NCBI RefSeq assembly: GCF_009728935.1 | Contig: NZ_CP034235.1 | Location: 3,448,001 to 3,512,000 of the forward strand | DNA from: Paenibacillus psychroresistens | GTDB taxonomy: Bacteria > Bacillota > Bacilli > Paenibacillales > NBRC-103111 | Length of the DNA: 64,000 nucleotides | Direction: 5' to 3' | In this document: piece after piece, positions 1 through 7,803 of the stretch | How positions within the stretch are numbered: position 1 is the stretch's first letter | Layout of the letters: each line of letters starts with the position of its first letter | Made by a program: the position numbers and the translations under genes | The notes under the pieces: model-generated | Database searches by the model: none | Seen by the model: only the letters and a program-made list of their open reading frames with translations | Told to the model about the DNA's origin: nothing

Positions 1-114
1 CTGTGTGTGCTGGACGAAAGCTGTGACATTATTCGCAAGTATATGGAACGAGTGCGGCATAAAGAGGACTCCATTGGATCTATTCTCTGGTCGGTAGAGT
101 TTGAAATATTGTAG
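1..114 (+). CDS. 3' end of a gene entering from the left edge
   Basis: Frame 1 is open from the first base to the TAG at 112-114 and gives the last 37 residues of a protein. The tail includes MERVRHKEDSIG, which faintly recalls the VRxxGDSIGG segment of chorismate synthase, but the following residues do not continue that family's pattern and I do not assign it. No terminator follows. The next 13 bases lead into the promoter of the WYL-like gene. Coding status rests only on the open frame, so the identity is unknown. Confidence 0.4.
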   Translation: MCVLDESCDIIRKYMERVRHKEDSIGSILWSVEFEIL

Positions 115-127
115 TAAAAAATTCCTC

Positions 128-156
128 TTGTAATAGGAATGTATGTTCGGTATTAT
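128..156 (+). promoter_or_regulatory. SOS-type promoter of the WYL-like gene
   Basis: TTGTAA (128-133) and TATTAT (151-156) are separated by 17 bases. The spacer holds GGAATGTATGTTCG (136-149), which matches the Bacillus LexA/DinR pattern CGAAC-N4-GTTCG at 8 of 10 fixed positions. The same layout occurs at 1194-1222 and 24692-24721, which supports LexA control. Confidence 0.65.
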
Positions 157-246
157 GGATATAACAAAAGAGAACACTAGTTCTATTCTGCTGACGGGAA
201 TTGGATCCTTACTATCGGTTATCAGTATCATTCGGAGGTGGGCGGC

Positions 247-447
247 ATGCTTGAGAAATATGTCGGACGAATTGTGGAGATCATTTATGTGGATAAGCAT
301 AAGAAGATTACCCAACGCCTAATCGAGGTTAGGTTTATCGAAGGGGATATGGTAAAGGCCTATTGCCTGAAGCAAAAGGCGCCAAGAGTTTTTAAGCTGG
401 CAAGTATTCTTGCTGTGTGGCCCATCTCTAGGGCCAAATCCGGATGA
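247..447 (+). CDS. WYL-domain-like miniprotein
   Basis: A 66-residue protein. The ATG at 247 is chosen over the GTG at 238 because GGAGGTG (234-240) sits six bases upstream of it. The sequence (RIVEIIYVD, a basic stretch, then AYCLKQKAPRVFKLASILAV) resembles the core of the WYL ligand-sensing domain, which pairs an IxYVD strand with an RxFxLxxIxxV strand; WYL domains often regulate DNA-damage or defence genes. No helix-turn-helix is present, so this is a stand-alone sensor-like domain. It sits behind an SOS-type promoter and ends two bases from the convergent yedK stop, which suggests a damage-response role. Function is inferred. Confidence 0.65.
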   Translation: MLEKYVGRIVEIIYVDKHKKITQRLIEVRFIEGDMVKAYCLKQKAPRVFKLASILAVWPISRAKSG

Positions 448-448
448 G

Positions 449-1120
449 TTATACCGGCAAAGCTTCAATACATTCTATGCGATCATTCTTTACGTTGCCT
501 ACGATCTTGGAAACGGGATAAGCGATCATTTTTTCTGTAGGAAAGGGGCGTAACAAAGCCTGCAAATCCTCCGTCTTTTGTTGCTTGTCCAACCATATCT
601 GTTCATCCTCGCGCCTCAATATAACCGGCATTCGATCATGGATGTCGGCCATCAATTCATTCGGGGTTGTTGTAATAATCGTGCAGGTGCTTATCTTGTT
701 CCCATCGGGTGCGGTCCAAGTATCATATAAGCCAGCCATAGAAAAAATGCCTTCGTCTTTAAACATAATTCGCATAGGCTGTTTATCTGTACCAATTTTC
801 TTCCATTCATAGAAGCTATCGGCGGGAATCAAGCAACGTTTTCGTTGGAAAGAAGTGCGGAATGCCGGTTTCTCCGCAACGGTATCTGCGCGGGCATTGA
901 TCATCTTATAGCTCATTTTTTCATCCGGAGCCCAGTTAGGAATTAATCCCCACTTCAGCTCTCCGAGCCGATTTTTCTCTCCATCGCTTATGACTGCCAT
1001 GACCAGCTGACCCGGCGCCACATTGTACCTAGGTGTATGGTAGCGGTCTAGGGGAATCTCCATCATATAGTACCTCATGAGCTCATCCATTGTAATCACG
1101 ATCGTATAACGTCCACACAT
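449..1120 (-). CDS. yedK: SRAP-domain protein, abasic-site DNA-protein crosslinker (YedK/HMCES)
   Basis: A 223-residue SRAP protein. The start is set at 1120 because the family begins Met-Cys and Cys2 becomes the catalytic N-terminus; GGAGGTGATTAGA precedes this ATG. An upstream in-frame start would bury Cys2. MCGRYT at the N-terminus, NARAD (Asn75), FYEWK (Glu105) and DIHDRMP (His161) match the catalytic set of E. coli YedK (Cys2, Asn75, Glu105, His160). The family forms a protective thiazolidine crosslink with abasic sites in single-stranded DNA. The gene is divergent from the polymerase operon, and the LexA-type box at 1202-1215 lies between them, so the two may be co-induced. A decayed copy lies at 35960-36362. 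Confidence 0.95.
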   Translation of the reverse strand: MCGRYTIVITMDELMRYYMMEIPLDRYHTPRYNVAPGQLVMAVISDGEKNRLGELKWGLIPNWAPDEKMSYKMINARADTVAEKPAFRTSFQRKRCLIPADSFYEWKKIGTDKQPMRIMFKDEGIFSMAGLYDTWTAPDGNKISTCTIITTTPNELMADIHDRMPVILRREDEQIWLDKQQKTEDLQALLRPFPTEKMIAYPVSKIVGNVKNDRIECIEALPV

Positions 1121-1193
1121 TCTAATCACCTCCAGTCTAGTATAAACAAATGGCAATGTATTTTATAGAGAAATATTTCCCAAAAACATGGAG

Positions 1194-1222
1194 TTGAAAT
1201 ACGAACTTTTGTTCGGTATACT
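1194..1222 (+). promoter_or_regulatory. SOS promoter with perfect LexA/DinR box
   Basis: TTGAAA (1194-1199), a 17-base spacer and TATACT (1217-1222) form a good sigma-A promoter. CGAACTTTTGTTCG (1202-1215) inside the spacer is a perfect CGAAC-N4-GTTCG LexA box, so bound repressor would block polymerase directly. The region is also upstream of the divergent yedK, for which I see no equally clear -35/-10 pair. Confidence 0.88.
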
Positions 1223-1281
1223 ACATATACTAATATCGAATGCATGTTTGTTTTGTGAGATTATGAAGGGAAGGGAGCGGG

Positions 1282-1674
1282 ATGAAAAGACCCCAGAAGG
1301 TTACGGAAGCTGAGCTAGTTATGGTCAAGAAATCCTTGCTTTTTCCAGTCATTCTCGATGTGTTAACGTACGATTCCAAGCATATGGAAATCACGGGTGT
1401 TAAAATCCCGATTATTTATAACCTCCTTCTAAAAGGTAAACAGCAGCAAGCGATAAACGATATAACGCAGGAACTGAATGCTGTAAAACGGGAAATGAGG
1501 CTATGTGGTATCAAGATTTTGCAAGAAAAAAGAACCAATTTGAGTATTGAGGCAGAATATTTATGCAGAGGGTACCCCTATCATTTTTCAATGTTATGGG
1601 GGTTTGTTAAGGCAGAGGTTCAAAAAAAGCTAAGTGTTTATTTCGACACACATCAGGGAGTCATACATGAATAA
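1282..1674 (+). CDS. conserved unknown protein, first gene of the SOS polymerase operon
   Basis: A 130-residue protein with no family I recognise. It starts with ATG behind AAGGGAGCGGG. It is clearly paralogous to the protein at 24781-25173: same length, shared KxPQxxTxxELVMVK at the N-terminus, PVILDVL, KIP, GIKI and a YLCRGY motif near residue 96. The last eight bases overlap the polymerase start at 1667, so the two are probably translationally coupled. It is cytosolic by appearance, with no membrane segment. The conserved position under LexA-type promoters suggests an accessory or regulatory partner of the UvrX-like polymerase, but no biochemical role can be read from the sequence. Confidence 0.8.
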   Translation: MKRPQKVTEAELVMVKKSLLFPVILDVLTYDSKHMEITGVKIPIIYNLLLKGKQQQAINDITQELNAVKREMRLCGIKILQEKRTNLSIEAEYLCRGYPYHFSMLWGFVKAEVQKKLSVYFDTHQGVIHE

Positions 1675-2932
1675 TAAACCTTTAAGAACAGTGATGCTTT
1701 TGGACTGCCAGAGCTTCTATGCCTCTGTGGAGAAAGCTGCAAATCCCGAATACGCAGATAAGCCGCTTGCCGTTTGCGGGGACCCCTTGCGCCGCTCGGG
1801 GATTGTGCTTGCTGCATGCCCGCTTGCCAAAAAAGCTGGAGTAACTACAGCCGAGAGAATTGGCGATGCCATTGGCAAATGCCCAGATATTATCGTCGTG
1901 AAGCCACGGATGCAAGAATATATTCGCGTTTCCCTGCAAATCTCCGATATTTATCGTACCTTTACCGATCTGGTGGAGCCTTATAGTATCGATGAGCAAT
2001 TCATTGACGTGTCCGGATCAAGCAAGCTTTTCGGATCTGCAAAGGATATAGCTAGATCCATCCAGCAGCAGGTTAAAGAAGCAACGGGTGTCTGGGTTAG
2101 GGCAGGCATTTCCGAGAATAAGATCCTAGCCAAGATGGCCTGCGATAATTTCGCTAAGAAGAATTCAGAAGGCATTTTCGAACTGCCTCAGAAAGATATA
2201 GCTAAAGATTTGTGGCAGCTGCCCGTGAACAAAATGTTCATGGTTGGCTCGCGGATGATGAACCATTTTATGATCATGGGGATTCATACCATTGGTGATT
2301 TGGCCAAGGTACCGTTGCCGAGATTAAAAACCATGCTGCGCACGCGTTTTGGCAAGCAAAGTGACATCCAAGCAGAGCAGTATTGGCGAATTGCTAACGG
2401 GATAGATGATTCGCCGGTAACGCTGGATACTCATGATACGCAAAAGTCGATCGGCCACCAAATGACGCTGCCGCGCGATTACCGCTCACTTGAAGAAATT
2501 CTGGTTGTGATCCTCGAGCTAGCCGAGCTGGTTTGCCAGCATACTCGCGCCAAGGGATATATGGGCTGGGTGGTTAGCGTTGGCTGTATGGGAGCGGACT
2601 ACGGTAGACCTAGCGGATTCTTCCGCCAGATGAAAATGCCCGATCCAACGAATCTGGCGGAGGACGTATACGAGATAGCAAAGATTCTAATTGATAAGCA
2701 TTGGGATAAGCAGCCTGTGCGCAAGGTTGGAATAACCTTGAGTGACTTAACAAGCGATCAGGAGTACCAATATGTGCTATTCGGCGATCGCGAGAAGAAA
2801 ATGGGCTTAGCCCATACGATGGATAGAATCAAAGAAAGGTATGGGGATGCGTCGATCATGAAAGCCGTCTCTGTATCCAAAGCAGGTCAAGCCAAAGACC
2901 GCAGCAACAAAATTGGAGGCCACTACAAATGA
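1667..2932 (+). CDS. uvrX: Y-family translesion DNA polymerase, UvrX/YqjW type
   Basis: A 421-residue error-prone DNA polymerase. The start at 1667 follows CAGGGAG and places the catalytic palm strand LLDCQSFYASVE near the N-terminus. Catalytic acids visible are Asp13, Asp109 and Glu110 (SIDEQF, the family's SIDE motif). A helix-hairpin-helix segment (GIHTIGDLAKVP) and a little-finger domain follow. QYVLF at residues 368-372 sits where the paralog at 25170 has QLDLF, a canonical beta-clamp binding motif, so the clamp contact here is degenerate. It overlaps the upstream unknown gene by 8 bases and the YolD-like gene by 4 (ATGA). Likely SOS-induced lesion bypass. Confidence 0.93.
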   Translation: MNNKPLRTVMLLDCQSFYASVEKAANPEYADKPLAVCGDPLRRSGIVLAACPLAKKAGVTTAERIGDAIGKCPDIIVVKPRMQEYIRVSLQISDIYRTFTDLVEPYSIDEQFIDVSGSSKLFGSAKDIARSIQQQVKEATGVWVRAGISENKILAKMACDNFAKKNSEGIFELPQKDIAKDLWQLPVNKMFMVGSRMMNHFMIMGIHTIGDLAKVPLPRLKTMLRTRFGKQSDIQAEQYWRIANGIDDSPVTLDTHDTQKSIGHQMTLPRDYRSLEEILVVILELAELVCQHTRAKGYMGWVVSVGCMGADYGRPSGFFRQMKMPDPTNLAEDVYEIAKILIDKHWDKQPVRKVGITLSDLTSDQEYQYVLFGDREKKMGLAHTMDRIKERYGDASIMKAVSVSKAGQAKDRSNKIGGHYK

Positions 2933-3258
2933 GCAAAAAGCTGGAGAAAAACGGGCAGTGGGAATCCTCGCGCATGATGCTGCCAGAGCACCGCGAGGCG
3001 ATTCTCGAACAGAACCGCTCGCTGAAGAAGAAGGTAAAGCCAGAGATGGATGAGCAGGTGCAAGAAGAAATCCTCCGAGCGATTGGTGTGTCGATGTGGC
3101 TGAACCTACCAATGACCTTCGTCTTATATGATGAGATAGCAGACTATGAGCTAACGGGCATTGCCGTTAAGATAGATACATCCAATCGGATGGTTAAGGT
3201 AAGAGAGGCTGCGGATGAAAGCTGGATTAAGTTTGTTGATATTGTGGGGGTTCATTGA
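2929..3258 (+). CDS. YolD-like protein
   Basis: A 109-residue YolD-like family protein, third gene of the SOS operon, starting in an ATGA overlap with the polymerase stop. The N-terminal WESSRMMLPEHREAI and the C-terminal beta-rich part (LTGIAVKIDTSNRMVKV...WIKFVDIV) match the paralog at 26414-26791 and the decayed copy at 36366. In B. subtilis SP-beta and skin elements the yolD and yqjX genes sit next to uvrX and yqjW. The family is thought to assist or regulate the polymerase, but its biochemistry is poorly known. A strong terminator follows at 3284, closing the operon. Confidence 0.88.
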   Translation: MSKKLEKNGQWESSRMMLPEHREAILEQNRSLKKKVKPEMDEQVQEEILRAIGVSMWLNLPMTFVLYDEIADYELTGIAVKIDTSNRMVKVREAADESWIKFVDIVGVH

Positions 3259-3283
3259 TTTTTGATATAACGAATCAATATAG

Positions 3284-3320
3284 AAAAACGGAGATGATCC
3301 TTGCATAACTCCGTTTTTTT
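3284..3320 (+). terminator. intrinsic terminator of the first SOS operon
   Basis: AAAAACGGAG (3284-3293) pairs with CTCCGTTTTT (3309-3318), giving a 10-bp stem with a 15-base loop and a run of seven T. Confidence 0.88.
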
Positions 3321-3452
3321 GTATACATAGTAGGAATAGAATATTAAATAAATAATTTTCTTGATAATCTAATAATTGCAATATATTTGAAATAACTAGT
3401 TCAGAACGGTCACATAAGCAGACATCGAATTCATTTTTCAGGAGGAATAACA

Positions 3453-3926
3453 ATGGAGTTAAAATCGGAAGTTAGAATTGCCTTGGAAAACATTAATTTT
3501 TATGAAAGAAATAGAGCATTAGCCAAGAAATATGATTTTGATTTAAAAAAGACAATGAGAAGATATGATAACCTAGAAGTAATCCGAATATTCAATGATT
3601 TGGGTTACAGCGCAGAATACGATAATATCGAAGATGGTTTCTTGATAGTGGAAAAAGACACTTTATTAAAATTTCAATTTTCGTTTGATTTAAAATACAG
3701 CATAGTAAATTTAATTTGGGCTATATGGGTGGAGAAATAAGTAGTTGGTGGAAAATGGGCAACCATTATAGATCAAATGTACGGAAAGTACGACGATGAA
3801 AAATTAAAATTGCCTAAATTCCGGAATTATGCAGAATTGAGAGAAATCCTAGAACAATCGTTAATTATTTATGAAGACTTAAAAAGAGAGTTGATTTCCA
3901 TTTATAGTAACCAACAAGAAGTATAG
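3453..3926 (+). pseudogene. small unknown gene interrupted by an in-frame stop
   Basis: An ATG at 3453 behind CAGGAGGAATAACA opens a 95-codon frame ending at TAA 3738-3740. The same frame then stays open for another 61 codons to TAG 3924-3926, with clearly protein-like sequence (GGKWATIIDQMYGKYDD, then KLPKFRNYAELREILEQ). The simplest reading is one protein of about 157 residues split by a nonsense mutation. I do not recognise the family; size and composition would fit an immunity or antitoxin-like protein but nothing proves that. A second ORF without its own ribosome binding site, or a sequencing error, are alternatives. Confidence 0.6.
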
Positions 3927-4131
3927 TTCAGAGTAAAATTTTGGCCACAGTGGATAGCTCCTTACTGTAGCTATTCAAAAAGGCTTGGGAATTTGGCTTG
4001 AACATTGATATTGTAGGGGGCATTTAACTGGATAAAATTGTAATAACGAGGATTTTGTTGTAAACTCATAATTGTGCTATATTCTACCAATGGTATTTTG
4101 TAGCATAATTCATAAATAGAAAGGTGAATCT

Positions 4132-5004
4132 ATGAAAAGAAATGGGATTGGTATTCCATTGATTATAGCAGCAGTGTTTGCTGGTTTGATCCTTTTTAAT
4201 TTAAACCATATGAATAAAAATAAAGATAACAAGCTTGTTATTAATAATAAAAAAGTTGAAGAAAAAGTAAGAGAGAGTCTTAATATCGCCGGCAAAACCC
4301 CACTTGAAAAAGCAGATCTATTAAAAGTAACTAAGCTCTCATTAAGTGGGATTTCTCTGACTAATTTGAAGGATGTCTCTAAATTAGTCAACCTTAAAGA
4401 ATTAGATTTATCTGAGAATAAAATCACTTCCATATCCGGTATTAAAAAATTAATAAATCTTGAGCAAGTAAGCTTTGCCAATAATACTATTAAAGACATA
4501 ACTGAGCTGAAAAACCTCGTCAAACTGACATATTTAAATATTGCTTCTAATCAAATTGAAAATATAGACTCCATCGCCTATCTTAAAAACCTTACTACAA
4601 TAGACCTTATTCATAATAATGTAACTGAAATAGATGCATTGCAGCATCTGCCTGAGCTTGATACATTAACATGTGATGATAACAATGTTAATAATATTGA
4701 AGCTTTGAAGAGTCTTAATAAACTAATTGTTTTGGGTGTAGGGATGAACCCGATTACGGATTTAACACCTATGTATTCGTTAAAAAATCTAGAACTTCTC
4801 TCGGTACAAGACATGGGAATAACAAAAGTTGATTGGGTGGAGAATCTTCCAACCCTTACCGTTTTGTATATATTTGATAATGAGATTAGGAATATTGAAC
4901 CCTTAAAAAAGCTAACACATTTAAACTCTCTCAGAATAGAAAACAACCAAATTATAGATTATACAATACTTGATCAAATGAAAATTGAAAAACTCTCCAA
5001 ATAA
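4132..5004 (+). CDS. membrane-anchored leucine-rich repeat protein, internalin-like
   Basis: A 290-residue protein behind AAAGGTGAATCT. Residues 7-23 form a single hydrophobic segment without a lipobox, so it is probably a signal anchor. From about residue 65 there are some nine 22-residue leucine-rich repeats of the LxxLxxLxLxxNxIxxIxxL type (for example LKELDLSENKITSISGIKKL). Such internalin-like repeats bind proteins at the cell surface, but no LPXTG or S-layer anchor is present. It stands alone between the interrupted gene and the gerA operon and has its own terminator. The binding partner is unknown. Confidence 0.85.
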   Translation: MKRNGIGIPLIIAAVFAGLILFNLNHMNKNKDNKLVINNKKVEEKVRESLNIAGKTPLEKADLLKVTKLSLSGISLTNLKDVSKLVNLKELDLSENKITSISGIKKLINLEQVSFANNTIKDITELKNLVKLTYLNIASNQIENIDSIAYLKNLTTIDLIHNNVTEIDALQHLPELDTLTCDDNNVNNIEALKSLNKLIVLGVGMNPITDLTPMYSLKNLELLSVQDMGITKVDWVENLPTLTVLYIFDNEIRNIEPLKKLTHLNSLRIENNQIIDYTILDQMKIEKLSK

Positions 5005-5018
5005 TATCTCGAACGATC

Positions 5019-5047
5019 AAGCATGCGATTTATTGCATGCTTTTTTT
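5019..5047 (+). terminator. intrinsic terminator after the LRR gene
   Basis: AAGCATGC (5019-5026) pairs with GCATGCTT (5035-5042) around an eight-base loop, followed by a T run to 5047. Confidence 0.85.
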
Positions 5048-5050
5048 GTT

Positions 5051-5080
5051 GCATAGTTAATTGCAGCTTCGATGATACTA
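5051..5080 (+). promoter_or_regulatory. candidate sigma-G (forespore) promoter of the gerA-type operon
   Basis: GCATA (5051-5055), 18 bases, then GATACTA (5074-5080). This fits the sigma-G/sigma-F pattern GxATR-N18-CATxxTA with one -10 mismatch. It lies 56 bases before the start of the germinant receptor operon, which is forespore-expressed in Bacillus. Confidence 0.55.
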
Positions 5081-5135
5081 AATATGGAATGTACCTCTTT
5101 TTTCATATAACACCTCAAAATTTGGAGACCTGATA

Positions 5136-6659
5136 ATGCGAAAAAAACAAGCTAAGAGTGAAGTCTACAATGACATATTGAAAACGGATCTGCCGGACAT
5201 CGCTCATTTAATAAAGCTATCCCAGAAATCAAGTGATTTTATTAGGAGCACGATCTTCTTTTCCGAGCAAAAATTATATCTTTCCTACTTTGGAACTTTA
5301 ATTGATGATAAGGTGTTTCAACGGCATTTAATTCTTGCTTTGCAAGATAGTGTGGTAGATGAAGAAATTAAAGATATTGAAGAAATCCGCAAATGGATTC
5401 CGATTGAAGAAATTGAATTTACCGATAAGATCGACGTTATTCAGACGAAGCTGATGAAAGGCCATGTCATAGTTCGATTGAATGAAAACGATCAAAAATG
5501 TGCTCTGATACCTTTAGCCAATAAACTAGGATTAAGGTTAAACAATGATACCGAAAATGAATTTAGTGTTGTCGGTCCGAAGGTTGGATTTGTTGAAGAT
5601 CTAGAAACCAATATCCATTTATTGCGAGTTAAACTCAATATTCCTAATTTAATTGTTAAAGAATTTACAATTGGGAGCATATCAAGGTCAAGGATTGCCA
5701 TTGTGTATATTGAAGGGGTAACGAATGAACAGATCATCCAAACCGTTGAACAAAGGCTAAGCGATATAGATTTCGATGTTTTATTCGATTCTTCCATGTT
5801 GGATCAGATCATTTCAGACAGCTCATTGACGCCTTTTCCTTTGTTTTTAAGCACAGAGCGGAGAGATCGGGTAGTATTTGCGCTTATCAGTGGGCAAGTG
5901 GCTTTCATAATGGATGGATCACCTTATTTTATTACGGGACCGTCTACCTTGTTTGATTTTTTTATTTCTCCTGAGGACTACTATTTGCCTTGGATTCTAG
6001 GCTCCTTTTTTCGGCTGATTCGGATTTCGGGTGTCATTTTTTCTTTGTTTTCTACTGCCCTGTATGTGGCCATTATGACTTTCCATTATGAAGTTATTCC
6101 GCACAATATGTTGGGTCCCCTCGTTTATTCTAGACTTAATGTCCCATTCCCTCCTATCATGGAGGCACTATTCTTAGAAATTACAATTGAATTTTTACGT
6201 GAGGCAGGCGCAAGATTACCGACAAAAATTGGTCAAACCTTAGGAGTTGTTGGAGGAATAATTGTCGGTCAAGCCGCAGTTCAAGCCGCTTTTACAAGTA
6301 ATATTCTAATCATCATAGTTTCTTTATCCGCATTAGCTTCATTTACCACACCAATTTACAAAATGGCAAATGCCATCCGATTCTTGCGTTTTCCGCTCCT
6401 TATTTTGGCAGCTGTTTGGGGCATATTGGGTATTTTTATTGGGATAGGCTTCCTAATAGTACATCTCACACGCTTAAAATCACTGGGACATCCTTACACA
6501 GTACCCATTTATCCTTTAAGAGTAAAGGATTTGAAAGATAGCTTCATCCGCTCTTCCTTTCAATTAATAAATAGGAGACCCGGTTATTCAAGAGCAAAAT
6601 CATTATTAAGATATGTCCCTAAGTCATTAAAACGTAAATATGATTGGGATGAGGACTAG
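5136..6659 (+). CDS. gerAA: GerA-family germinant receptor subunit A
   Basis: A 507-residue GerA-type protein of the forespore inner membrane, where A, B and C subunits form the receptor that senses nutrients and triggers germination. The first ~240 residues are hydrophilic (the two-part cytosolic domain). Several membrane segments follow from about residue 285, with the conserved stretch PFPPIMEALFLEITIEFLREAGARLP. The C-terminal tail is basic. Start: ATG 5136 behind TTTGGAGACC. The reading frame ends inside the start region of the C subunit. The A-C-B order is standard for ger operons. The specific germinant cannot be read from sequence. Confidence 0.93.
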   Translation: MRKKQAKSEVYNDILKTDLPDIAHLIKLSQKSSDFIRSTIFFSEQKLYLSYFGTLIDDKVFQRHLILALQDSVVDEEIKDIEEIRKWIPIEEIEFTDKIDVIQTKLMKGHVIVRLNENDQKCALIPLANKLGLRLNNDTENEFSVVGPKVGFVEDLETNIHLLRVKLNIPNLIVKEFTIGSISRSRIAIVYIEGVTNEQIIQTVEQRLSDIDFDVLFDSSMLDQIISDSSLTPFPLFLSTERRDRVVFALISGQVAFIMDGSPYFITGPSTLFDFFISPEDYYLPWILGSFFRLIRISGVIFSLFSTALYVAIMTFHYEVIPHNMLGPLVYSRLNVPFPPIMEALFLEITIEFLREAGARLPTKIGQTLGVVGGIIVGQAAVQAAFTSNILIIIVSLSALASFTTPIYKMANAIRFLRFPLLILAAVWGILGIFIGIGFLIVHLTRLKSLGHPYTVPIYPLRVKDLKDSFIRSSFQLINRRPGYSRAKSLLRYVPKSLKRKYDWDED

Positions 6660-6684
6660 GTTTTTAGAGAGGGGAGCGAGTATT

Positions 6685-7764
6685 TTGGCTAAAATATTCC
6701 TTAGTTTAGTTCTCTGTGTTTGTTTGACGGCTTGTGGCGAACAGAAAATAGTCAATAACATTAGACTTGTTCATACCATTGGTTATGACATGGCTGGAGC
6801 GAACATAAAGGGAACTGTACTTATGGGAGATTATAAGAAGCAAGGGGAAGATGATATTCTACTCTTGGATACGGTATCCAACTCCGAATTTGATCTTATG
6901 CCAAGATTAAATACAAAAACAGAGGATCCCATTGAATATGGACAATTAGGAGTTGTGTTGTTTGGAAAAAAATTCTCGAAAAGAGGAGTAGCACTTATTA
7001 TGAAAAATCTTTGCGGCGATCCTAATATTTCCTCACGAATGCACCTTGCTGTAGCCGATATGGATGCCACAGAGCTATTGGAAATAACGAGGCAATCCAA
7101 GAACTCTTATTTTTTGTCCGATTTAATCGAACAGAATGTAAAAAAGGGGAATTTGCCAAGGAATAATCTGCAAATCTCATTGTTTAATTTTTATGGGAAA
7201 GGACGTGATATGTATTTGCCGCATTTATCACAGGAACGTGGAAATGTCAAAATAGATGGCCTTGCATTATTTAGAAAAGACAAGTACATAACTAAGATCA
7301 ACATAAGGGATGCTTTATTATTGAAGCTGCTGATCGAAAATGCAAAAAATGGGAGTTTTTTGGTGCCTCTAGGGGAATCAAAAGATCCTCAAAATGATTT
7401 TATTTTATTGAAATTTTTGGATACTAATGTAAAATTCAAACTGGAAAAACGGGAACCAACCCCTTCCATAAGCCTTCATTTAAAGATGGATACACAGATA
7501 AAATATGTACCAAACAAGATGAGTTTACAATCTAATGAGGAAATTTCTATTTTTGAGAAGCGGATGGCTGCTTATTTTGAACAAGAAATACAAAGGTTAA
7601 TATCTTTTGCGAAAAATAACAATGTGGATCCAATAGGTTTAGGTGATTTCGTGAGGAGTAAGTCGGAAAAATGGTCATCTTCAGATTTTCAAGAAAAATA
7701 TTCTAAATTGGAAACACATGTTGATGTTGAGTTTAAAGTTATCCAATCGGCTTATATTCATTGA
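6685..7764 (+). CDS. gerAC: Ger(x)C-family germinant receptor lipoprotein
   Basis: The C subunit of the receptor, a lipoprotein on the outer face of the inner spore membrane. I place the start at TTG 6685: GAGAGGGGAG lies just upstream, and this start gives a clean signal peptide with Lys3, a hydrophobic core and lipobox LTAC with Cys17. Upstream in-frame ATGs at 6640 and 6649 overlap the A gene and would put an odd charged stretch before the signal. The mature part has the N-terminal Ger(x)C domain (VNNIRLVHTIGYDMAG) and the C-terminal three-layer domain. About 359 residues, within family range. Confidence 0.9.
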   Translation: MAKIFLSLVLCVCLTACGEQKIVNNIRLVHTIGYDMAGANIKGTVLMGDYKKQGEDDILLLDTVSNSEFDLMPRLNTKTEDPIEYGQLGVVLFGKKFSKRGVALIMKNLCGDPNISSRMHLAVADMDATELLEITRQSKNSYFLSDLIEQNVKKGNLPRNNLQISLFNFYGKGRDMYLPHLSQERGNVKIDGLALFRKDKYITKINIRDALLLKLLIENAKNGSFLVPLGESKDPQNDFILLKFLDTNVKFKLEKREPTPSISLHLKMDTQIKYVPNKMSLQSNEEISIFEKRMAAYFEQEIQRLISFAKNNNVDPIGLGDFVRSKSEKWSSSDFQEKYSKLETHVDVEFKVIQSAYIH

Positions 7765-7803
7765 TGAGAATTATTAATCCTGCACAATAAGGGGAAGGAG
7801 TGT

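Noticed and set aside
1..114. Chorismate synthase C-terminus
   Set aside because: Only a short VRxxxDSIG-like stretch agrees; the following residues do not.
1634..1666. Upstream start of the first polymerase at 1634
   Set aside because: It would add 11 residues inside the previous gene without a ribosome binding site; 1667 follows CAGGGAG and matches the paralog's N-terminus.
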